From positions 1 to 5,597 of the forward strand of contig QQUO01000223.1 in the NCBI GenBank assembly GCA_008501575.1: 5,597 nt of DNA, written 5' to 3'. Made by a program: the position numbers and the translations under genes. Below are positions 1 to 4,624 of the stretch, piece after piece. The stretch is from Pseudomonadota bacterium (lineage in GTDB: Bacteria > Pseudomonadota > Gammaproteobacteria > Xanthomonadales > Marinicellaceae). The notes under the pieces are model-generated. The model had not been told where the DNA came from. It searched no databases and saw only the letters and a program-made list of their open reading frames with translations. The first letter of the stretch is position 1. The number at the start of each line of letters is the position of its first letter.

Positions 1-1
1 T

Positions 2-301
2 TTAGCCTGGCAAATGTGGGCTGAAACCGAACAATTTGATGGTTTAATTGCCATGGGTGCGGTTATTCGCGGTGAAACGGCACATTTTGACTATGTATGC
101 CAGGAAAGCGCACGGGGTTTAATGGAAGTCTCATTAAAACATAATATCCCCATTGGCAATGGCATTTTGACCGTTGAAAGCGAAAATCAGGCTTTGGCCA
201 GATCATCTGCCGACGAATCCATGGGCAAGCACAACAAAGGCAATGAAGCGGCTCATGCTGTTGTCAGCTTGCTGGAATTGAAAAAAACCCTGAAAAGATA
301 A
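2..301 (+). CDS. ribH: 6,7-dimethyl-8-ribityllumazine synthase, C-terminal part (5' end outside window)
   Basis: Lumazine synthase condenses 5-amino-6-ribitylamino-uracil with 3,4-dihydroxy-2-butanone 4-phosphate, the penultimate step of riboflavin synthesis, in the cytoplasm. The reading frame is open from base 2 (LAWQMWAETEQFDG...), so the start lies to the left and about 99 residues are visible of a family that is usually about 155 long. The diagnostic block GAVIRGETAHFDYV is present. Its histidine, codon 83-85, corresponds to the conserved active-site His of the family. The C-terminal HNKGNEAA block is also present and matches the NKGAEAA motif of E. coli RibH, with a few extra residues before it. 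The gene ends 19 bp before ribA on the same strand, so the two are probably co-transcribed. The first methionine in the window (position 14) is internal and is not the start. Confidence 0.96.
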   Translation, partial: LAWQMWAETEQFDGLIAMGAVIRGETAHFDYVCQESARGLMEVSLKHNIPIGNGILTVESENQALARSSADESMGKHNKGNEAAHAVVSLLELKKTLKR

Positions 302-320
302 TTATAAACAACTTAAGCCT

Positions 321-899
321 ATGAGTTTATCCTTTATATCAACCGCAGAACTGCCCACAGAATTTGGCACATTCCAGGTTCATGTCTTTGAACACGATGG
401 ACAAGAACACCTGGCCTTAGTGATGGGCAGCTTGTCTGAAAGTGATGTTATCCTCACCAGAATTCATTCTGAGTGCCTCACAGGAGATGGTTTATTCAGT
501 TTACGCTGTGACTGCGGGCCACAACTGGCACACGCCATGCAGGCCATCCAAAAAGCCGGTCAGGGCTTATTAATCTATTTACGCCAGGAAGGTCGGGGCA
601 TCGGCCTCACAGAAAAAATCAAAGCCTACCAACTGCAAGACCAGGGACTCGATACCTTCGACGCCAACATCAAACTCGGCCACGCCGCCGACAACCGCGA
701 CTACGACATGCTCAAAGAGGTCTTCGCCCATCTCAATGTCAAACGAGTCAATCTCATGACCAACAATCCCGACAAAATAGAGGCCTTAGAATCACAAGGC
801 ATCACCGTACATAAACGCATTCCCATACACGTCGGCCAAAATCCTCACAATAAACGCTACATCGACACCAAAAGAAACCGATTTAAACACCTGGATTAA
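321..899 (+). CDS. ribA: GTP cyclohydrolase II
   Basis: RibA opens the imidazole ring of GTP, releasing formate and pyrophosphate, to make 2,5-diamino-6-ribosylamino-pyrimidinone 5'-phosphate, the first committed step of riboflavin synthesis. The protein is 192 residues, close to the 196 of E. coli RibA, and is collinear with it at an offset of two. The zinc ligands are C52, C63 and C65 in HSECLTGDGLFSLRCDCG. The GTP-binding block RQEGRGIGL (88-96) is present. Y103, D124 and R126 match E. coli Y105, D126 and R128. The C-terminal TNNPDKIEAL and VGQNPHNKRYIDTK blocks are complete. It is a single-domain enzyme with no fused RibB (DHBP synthase). The start is 19 bp after ribH. No clear Shine-Dalgarno is seen (the preceding bases are acaacttaagcct), so translation may be coupled to ribH. 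The second half of the gene has markedly C-ending, G-poor codons compared with the first half. Family assignment is secure. Confidence 0.97.
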   Translation: MSLSFISTAELPTEFGTFQVHVFEHDGQEHLALVMGSLSESDVILTRIHSECLTGDGLFSLRCDCGPQLAHAMQAIQKAGQGLLIYLRQEGRGIGLTEKIKAYQLQDQGLDTFDANIKLGHAADNRDYDMLKEVFAHLNVKRVNLMTNNPDKIEALESQGITVHKRIPIHVGQNPHNKRYIDTKRNRFKHLD

Positions 900-1161
900 T
901 TCGCCATATCCAAAACAAGCCTATAATTTACATTAAGTTTCAATATATCGTTTAATGATAATGGTTTATCCAATATACCTAAGATATCACATTAACCATA
1001 AATCCATCTATAATTTAACATAATATATATTATGCGCATACCTAAATGACCCATAAATAATAAATTAATCACTTTGTGGACAACCAACTAAACCATCGGA
1101 CGATATCGGCGACTCCCCTAATATCTGGCAGTCGACTTTTTAAAATTTGATGGTAAATGGT
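900..1161. other. AT-rich intergenic region between ribA and a convergent small gene
   Basis: These 262 bases contain no convincing gene. One representative 60-base line (961-1020) has 15 G+C by hand count, far below the flanking housekeeping genes. It holds a perfect 16-base palindrome at 1019-1034. Near 1091-1136 there is a short, more GC-rich patch with small self-complementary words (cgatatcg, gtcgac). A 5-bp stem CGACT/AGTCG (1110-1114 with 1130-1134) is followed by a T run at 1137-1141. This could act as a weak terminator for ribA, but the loop is 15 bases and the evidence is thin. Confidence 0.6.
1019..1034. repeat. Perfect 16-base palindrome
   Basis: CATAATATATATTATG equals its own reverse complement. 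It sits in the AT-rich gap, about 120 bases beyond ribA and about 130 bases beyond the end of the small - strand gene. A protein-binding site or a weak hairpin is possible. In sequence this AT-rich, such a palindrome can also arise by chance. Confidence 0.5.
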
Positions 1162-1395
1162 TTAATAAAACACATCGATGTTTGCAAACAGATTGTTGAT
1201 TTGTTTTAATTTTATTTTTACTTGCTCCAATTGAGCCATGAGTTCTTTATGTTTTGTTAAATTTGGAATGCTTTGGAATGATAGCTTCACAATTTCTTTT
1301 CTAATATCATTCATTTGAGTTTTTAATTTACAACTTGTTTTTAGCAAATTACTTTTCCTGCGATTTTTCATTTTATTAATAATTTCTGTTGTCAT
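1162..1395 (-). CDS. Small basic, probably coiled-coil protein of unknown function
   Basis: I do not recognise this 77-residue protein (MTTEIINKMK...NLFANIDVFY). It is very rich in lysine, isoleucine, leucine and asparagine and poor in aromatic residues until the end. The stretch from about residue 22 to 70 alternates hydrophobic and charged residues in a heptad-like way (e.g. MNDIRKEIVKLSF, LMAQLEQVKIKLKQI). This suggests two helices broken at SIPNL (42-46), i.e. a helical hairpin or coiled coil. There is no signal peptide, membrane span or metal motif. The start at 1395 is chosen because a strong Shine-Dalgarno, AGGAG (1403-1407), lies 7 bases before it. A longer frame to 1470 exists, but its extra 25 residues would run through that ribosome-binding site. 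It is divergent from the MBL gene and convergent with ribA. A small regulator, an antitoxin-like partner or a phage-derived orphan are all possible. None is supported by a motif. Confidence 0.62.
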   Translation of the reverse strand: MTTEIINKMKNRRKSNLLKTSCKLKTQMNDIRKEIVKLSFQSIPNLTKHKELMAQLEQVKIKLKQINNLFANIDVFY

Positions 1396-1402
1396 AACAT
1401 CT

Positions 1403-1407
1403 CTCCT
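1403..1407 (-). promoter_or_regulatory. Shine-Dalgarno for the 77-residue protein
   Basis: On the - strand the sequence reads ATGAGGAGAGATGTTATG. AGGAG lies 7 bases before the ATG at 1395-1393. This is the best ribosome-binding site in the window, and it decides the start of the small gene. Confidence 0.7.
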
Positions 1408-1601
1408 CATAAAAATTAAAATCATCTGAAAATTGCTTTTATAAATATTATTGCCACAAAGTAATTTCACTGATGACCGTGCGCAACATTATGGAGATTT
1501 TAATCATTAGAGGAAATCCAAAATCCTGACTTTAATAGTGGTTTTTTTCTTACCTTGTAGGAATTTATCGACAAGTATCAGATAATCGCCATTGTGATCA
1601 T

Positions 1602-1628
1602 ATTTATGACAAAATAATTGTCATAAAT
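1602..1628. repeat. Inverted repeat, 11-bp perfect arms with 5-base spacer
   Basis: Arms ATTTATGACAA (1602-1612) and TTGTCATAAAT (1618-1628) are exact reverse complements around AATAA. It lies about 150 bases upstream of the MBL start and about 200 bases upstream of the divergent small gene. The stem has no adjacent T tract suited to intrinsic termination, so a dimeric regulator site is as likely as an RNA hairpin. No known operator consensus fits. Confidence 0.7.
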
Positions 1629-1688
1629 CTCTATTAATGATATTTTAAATATGTCCATAGTTAGAATATTCCCCGAGTAAACATATTA

Positions 1689-1721
1689 ATCTAAACAGAA
1701 AACTGTTTTTACTGTTTAGAT
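1689..1721. repeat. Inverted repeat upstream of the MBL gene, candidate operator
   Basis: Arms ATCTAAACAG (1689-1698) and CTGTTTAGAT (1712-1721) are exact reverse complements separated by 13 bases. Inside the spacer another copy of ACTGTTT (1702-1708) repeats the one at 1711-1717. A further TAAACA word lies at 1678-1683. The cluster of TAAACA/TGTTTA words about 60-105 bases before the ATG is the kind of arrangement a multi-subunit repressor or activator would bind. The binding protein is unknown. Confidence 0.55.
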
Positions 1722-1725
1722 AAAC

Positions 1726-1753
1726 TTTGTATGTGAGGCTTTATCAGTATAGA
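1726..1753 (+). promoter_or_regulatory. Possible weak promoter of the MBL gene
   Basis: TTTGTA (1726-1731) and TATAGA (1748-1753) are separated by 16 bases and lie just downstream of the palindrome at 1689-1721, in a position to start a short leader before the ATG at 1783. Both boxes match the sigma-70 consensus poorly, so this is a placement guess only. If correct, the palindrome would overlap or abut the -35 region. Confidence 0.2.
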
Positions 1754-1772
1754 AATCACGTACAGATTACTT

Positions 1773-1776
1773 GGAG
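1773..1776 (+). promoter_or_regulatory. Shine-Dalgarno deciding the MBL gene start
   Basis: GGAG, followed by ATAACT and then ATG at 1783, gives a 6-base spacing. An in-frame TTG at 1771 would place this element inside the coding sequence, so the ATG is preferred. Confidence 0.75.
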
Positions 1777-1782
1777 ATAACT

Positions 1783-3234
1783 ATGCCATTCATTAAAGAA
1801 GATATTGTCAGATTTCAACCTGACAACGCCGGATCAAAAAAATTTAACTTATACTGGGGAGAAGAAGTCAATGTTCTTTCTTACTCAGCTGGTAAAACCC
1901 AAATAGAAGTCCTTGAAAGAAGCACCACGCCGATTAAAGGCAGTGTGAAAGGGCGACTGCCAACTCAAGATAAGCGCCCTCTTCACTTCATGATGATTGA
2001 TGTCCAACAGGGCGATGGCATGGTCTTGATTACACCAAAGAAAAAAATAATATTTCTTGACGGAGGTGACAATAAGTTATTTGCAAGGTTTGTTGCAAAT
2101 AGGTTTAGAGGCTCCTCAGCCACGAGTCCTTTAGCGGTTGATGCGATGATAATTTCACATGGAGATGCAGACCATTACCAGGGTCTCAATGACATCGTTA
2201 AATCTGAAAAAAATACTACTTTAAGAAAAAGACTGTTCATACATCCTAAAAGGGTTTATCACAATGGTATTGTAAAGGGCCCTAGCAAGAAGAATGGTAA
2301 AAGAGTTAAAGCGGAAGAAATGTTTGGACAAACTGCGCCATATAAAAGTACCGGATTAGTAATAACAGATTTAGTAGAAGACCTCACATCTGTAAACATA
2401 TCCAGGCTCAATCGACCATTTAGAAGTTGGCAAAAATCTCTTAAACACTGGCAAAAGCATGGCGCAATAACTTTTAAACGCTTGGCCAGGGGTAACATGC
2501 GGGAGTTTTCATTCCTGAAAAAAGAAGGAATCAAAGTTGATGTCTTAGGTCCATTCGAAAAAACTGTAAAGGTCGGCAATAAACGTGTGAAAGGCTTGGA
2601 GTTTTTCAGAAAACCACCAAAAGATGCCAATATTTCTGTGACAGGATTTGACCCCAAAGACAGGGAATTTGATGCAGGACATACAATCAATGGCCAATCA
2701 ATAGCCCTTAGGGTGCAATATGGAAATGTTCGATTTTTCTTTGGCGGTGATTTGAACCAAGAATCTATGGCTCTGCTTAATAAAAAATATACTGCTGAGG
2801 AACTCCAAAGTGAGGTATTAAAAGTGCCTCATCATGGCTCTGCTGATTTTGACCACGCTGTTTTAAAAAAAATAAGCCCGGTAATTTCCCTGATTTCATC
2901 AGGTGACGAAAGCAGCAGAAAAGAACATATACATCCAAGAGCCACATTAATGGGTGCATTAGGAAAAGTTGCAAGAAATGATGTTTCATTGGTATTTTCG
3001 ACTGAATTAGCGGCATTTTTTGCATATCGCGGCCCATCAAAAACATTAGATGGAAAGCTCCGTTTTTTCTACGGATTTGAAAGAACAAACTATGGGATAG
3101 TTCATATCAGAACTGACGGAGAACGTATGTTGGTATTTACGCACAGTGGTAAAGAAGGAATGAATGAGGCATATAGGCTTGATGTGGATGAAAATCATAA
3201 AGTATCTTTAGCAAAAGAAATTAAAAAGAGGTAA
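1783..3234 (+). CDS. ComEC/Rec2-like metallo-beta-lactamase fold hydrolase, stand-alone, with SH3-like N-terminus
   Basis: This is a predicted soluble 483-residue metallo-hydrolase with no signal peptide or membrane span. Residues about 22-60 (LYWGEEVNVL...IEVLERS...GSVKG) look like a bacterial SH3-like barrel. The MBL domain follows: DVQQGDG (73-79), FLDGGD (91-96), the metal motif SHGDADH (125-131), FGGD (320-323), VPHHGS (348-353) and HIHP (382-385). These match, in order, the C-terminal hydrolase domain of ComEC/Rec2, which is nuclease-like in DNA uptake proteins. The HxDxDH form also occurs in ComEC homologues. The seven-helix channel of ComEC is absent. Between the metal motif and VDVLGPF (252-258) there are about 120 residues, longer than I expect for ComEC, and rich in Lys and Arg. 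The tail (about 400-483) contains FYGFERTNYGIVHIRTDG. Substrate is unknown: a nucleic-acid or nucleotide phosphodiesterase is an inference. The start is the ATG with GGAG 6 bases upstream. It is more AT-rich than pyrC. It stands alone on its strand, divergent from the 77-residue gene. Confidence 0.88.
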   Translation: MPFIKEDIVRFQPDNAGSKKFNLYWGEEVNVLSYSAGKTQIEVLERSTTPIKGSVKGRLPTQDKRPLHFMMIDVQQGDGMVLITPKKKIIFLDGGDNKLFARFVANRFRGSSATSPLAVDAMIISHGDADHYQGLNDIVKSEKNTTLRKRLFIHPKRVYHNGIVKGPSKKNGKRVKAEEMFGQTAPYKSTGLVITDLVEDLTSVNISRLNRPFRSWQKSLKHWQKHGAITFKRLARGNMREFSFLKKEGIKVDVLGPFEKTVKVGNKRVKGLEFFRKPPKDANISVTGFDPKDREFDAGHTINGQSIALRVQYGNVRFFFGGDLNQESMALLNKKYTAEELQSEVLKVPHHGSADFDHAVLKKISPVISLISSGDESSRKEHIHPRATLMGALGKVARNDVSLVFSTELAAFFAYRGPSKTLDGKLRFFYGFERTNYGIVHIRTDGERMLVFTHSGKEGMNEAYRLDVDENHKVSLAKEIKKR

Positions 3235-3429
3235 TCAGGCAGACAGGTAAGCAACTGTAATTATGAAACTTGCTTTCATAGCATTATGATTAAATATTTA
3301 CCCGGCACACGGCGGTGGCAAGCTCTTTACCCACACTATTTACCAAAAATATAAACTGTCTCGTAGCTGTAAACCCTTGCGGCCGCCCTATTCGGTTTTA
3401 ATCTAATATAAAATTGTTAGCGCACCAAT
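3235..3429. other. Convergent intergenic region between the MBL gene and pyrC
   Basis: Both neighbours end into this 195-base gap. No gene is seen. The left part is AT-rich. The right part has two GC-rich patches, at about 3301-3320 and at 3376-3389 around the self-complementary word gcggccgc. TTTACC occurs three times (3297, 3326, 3339), twice as TATTTACC. No strong intrinsic terminator with a T tract serves either gene. Confidence 0.55.
3262..3280 (+). terminator. Weak hairpin after the MBL gene
   Basis: TATGAAA and TTTCATA form a perfect 7-bp stem around the loop CTTGC, starting 27 bases after the MBL stop codon. The stem is AT-rich and lacks a T tract after it, so it is at best a weak or processing-related 3' end structure. 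Confidence 0.3.
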
Positions 3430-4473
3430 CTAAACAGTTTTTAATTGCCAAGCAAGGTTCTCACCTGCCCGAAATGGCACAATTGCCAAATCACTTTTTC
3501 CAAACTTTTCAGGTACTTGCTGGCTTTTTTTAACTAAAGATATACTACTTTCATTAATCGGCAGGCTGTAGAAATTGGGGCCGTTAATGGAGGCGAATGC
3601 TTCGAGTTTATCCAGGGCGTTTTCTTCATCAAACACCTGAGCGTAATGCTCAATGGCATGCGGTGCAGTGAAGATACCGGCACAGCCGCAGGCGGATTCT
3701 TTGGCGTTGATGGCATGCGGTGCGGTGTCAGTACCGAGGAAGAATTTTTTATGGCCTGAAGTGGCGGCTTGGCGCAGAGCCTGGCGATGTTGTTCGCGTT
3801 TGGCCACCGGCAGACAGTACAGATGGGGTTTAATGCCGCCGACCAGCATGTCGTTGCGGTTAATCTGTAAATGATGGGCGGTGATGGTGGCGGCAATGTT
3901 GTCCCCTGCACTCATGACAAATTCCGTGGCATCTTTGGTGGTGATGTGTTCAAACACCACCTTTAATTCAGGTATATCTTTCAACAAAGGCTGCATAACA
4001 TCGTCGATAAAGCGGGCTTCACGATCAAAGACATCAATGTCATCACCAACCACTTCGCCATGCACCAGTAAAGGCATGCCCTGCTTTTGCATGGCTTCTA
4101 ACACCGGATAAACGCGTTTGATGTCGGTAACACCGTGGCTTGAGTTGGTGGTGGCACCGGCCGGATACAGTTTAGCAGCAGTGAAGACACCTTGCTGATG
4201 GCCATTAATTAAATCCTTATCATCAATATCATCGGTGAGATAAGCGGTCATTAAGGGCTGAAAGTCCGGATAATCTTGCGCGGCCGCTAAGATACGTTGT
4301 CGGTAATCAACCGCCATCGCTGTTGTGGTCACCGGTGGTACCAGATTTGGCATAATAATGGCTCGACCAAATTGCCGCGCGGTGTAGGGCGCGACCTGTT
4401 TCAGCATGTCGCCATCACGCAGGTGCACATGCCAGTCGTCGGGTTTAATCAGGGTAATGGATTCAACGGTCAT
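3430..4473 (-). CDS. pyrC: Dihydroorotase
   Basis: PyrC interconverts N-carbamoyl-L-aspartate and dihydroorotate, the third step of UMP synthesis, in the cytoplasm. The protein has 347 residues, against 348 in E. coli PyrC, and is collinear with it (class II, E. coli type). The zinc ligands are all present: H15 and H17 in DWHVHLRDGD, the lysine that is carboxylated (K101 in FTAAKLYP), H138 (LLVHGE), H176 (FEHITTKDA) and D249 (LGTDTAPH). Substrate residues R19, N43 (MPNLVPPVTT) and H253 are also there. The SSCGCAG-like block near 260-266 (ESACGCAG) is typical. The ATG is preceded on its strand by AACCGCCTTATTT, which has no recognisable Shine-Dalgarno. The same start is nonetheless supported by homology, since the family begins about ten residues before PDDWH. 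It appears monocistronic, with its own promoter. The 3' end is convergent with the MBL gene. Confidence 0.97.
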   Translation of the reverse strand: MTVESITLIKPDDWHVHLRDGDMLKQVAPYTARQFGRAIIMPNLVPPVTTTAMAVDYRQRILAAAQDYPDFQPLMTAYLTDDIDDKDLINGHQQGVFTAAKLYPAGATTNSSHGVTDIKRVYPVLEAMQKQGMPLLVHGEVVGDDIDVFDREARFIDDVMQPLLKDIPELKVVFEHITTKDATEFVMSAGDNIAATITAHHLQINRNDMLVGGIKPHLYCLPVAKREQHRQALRQAATSGHKKFFLGTDTAPHAINAKESACGCAGIFTAPHAIEHYAQVFDEENALDKLEAFASINGPNFYSLPINESSISLVKKSQQVPEKFGKSDLAIVPFRAGENLAWQLKTV

Positions 4474-4500
4474 AAATAAGGCGGTTAAAAAACTGCGCTG

Positions 4501-4529
4501 ATTATACCTTGTTGCTGCAATGAACTAAA
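4501..4529 (-). promoter_or_regulatory. Probable sigma-70 promoter of pyrC
   Basis: On the - strand a perfect TATAAT (4506-4501) lies 27 bases before the pyrC ATG. With a 17-base spacer the -35 would be TTTAGT (4529-4524), a 3/6 match, so the promoter leans on its -10 box. The predicted leader is only about 20 bases. E. coli pyrC is controlled by CTP/GTP-dependent start-site choice that forms a hairpin over the ribosome site. I see no comparable hairpin here, so that mechanism is not evident. Confidence 0.6.
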
Positions 4530-4550
4530 GTTAGCAGCCATGATATTGAC

Positions 4551-4582
4551 ATCAGCGCTTTGCGATTACCCTATTCGCTGAT
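4551..4582 (-). repeat. Inverted repeat between the sensor kinase gene and pyrC
   Basis: ATCAGCG (4551-4557) and CGCTGAT (4576-4582) form a perfect 7-bp stem with an 18-base loop, about 45 bases after the sensor kinase stop codon. There is no T tract after it on the - strand, so it is a weak terminator candidate. It could equally be a regulator site upstream of the pyrC promoter. Confidence 0.35.
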
Positions 4583-4624
4583 AACTTTGGCAAATTCGGT
4601 ACAATGGGCTCAATCTTGATGTCA

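Larger units (their letters stand above)
1396..1782. other. Divergent control region between the 77-residue gene and the MBL gene
   Basis: This 387-base stretch lies between two divergent starts and contains no plausible gene in either direction. It must hold the promoters of both neighbours. It is AT-rich and contains two strong inverted repeats, at 1602-1628 and 1689-1721, both on the side nearer the MBL gene. For the - strand gene no clear promoter was found. The AT-rich word taatattta on the - strand (around 1443-1452) could be a -10 region, but no good -35 accompanies it. Confidence 0.6.

Noticed and set aside
951..969. Fur-box-like sequence with an exact AATGATAAT core
   Set aside because: It matches only about 12 of 19 positions, lies downstream of ribA and is hundreds of bases from any start codon. 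AT-rich DNA gives such matches by chance.
1110..1141. Intrinsic terminator for ribA
   Set aside because: The stem is only 5 bp with a 15-base loop and lies more than 200 bases after the stop codon, so it is too weak to call as a feature of its own.
1396..1470. 25-residue N-terminal extension of the small - strand protein to an ATG at 1470
   Set aside because: The extension would run through the excellent AGGAG site. The shorter start at 1395 is far better supported.
1594..1609. CRP-like TGTGA half-site
   Set aside because: The position of the second half-site reads TTATG, not TCACA, so there is no symmetric CRP site.
1703..1729. LexA (SOS) box in the CTGT-rich region upstream of the MBL gene
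   Set aside because: No CTGT-N8-ACAG arrangement is present. The second half-site would read ACTT or TTTA.
1771..1782. TTG at 1771 as the MBL gene start (four residues longer)
   Set aside because: The GGAG ribosome-binding site lies within that extension and is spaced correctly for the ATG at 1783.
2259..3088. Two - strand open frames (2259-2690 and 2777-3088) opposite the MBL gene
   Set aside because: They are antisense to a gene with complete catalytic motifs, show no recognisable domains and have no ribosome-binding evidence.
1688..3437. 11-base direct repeat AATCTAAACAG at 1688-1698 and 3427-3437, as possible attachment sites flanking the MBL gene
   Set aside because: An 11-base match in an AT-rich 5.6-kb window is expected by chance. 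It does not extend and no integrase is present.
3534..4479. Open frames overlapping pyrC on both strands
   Set aside because: All lie within the complete, motif-intact pyrC in other frames. Their composition looks like a shadow of it.
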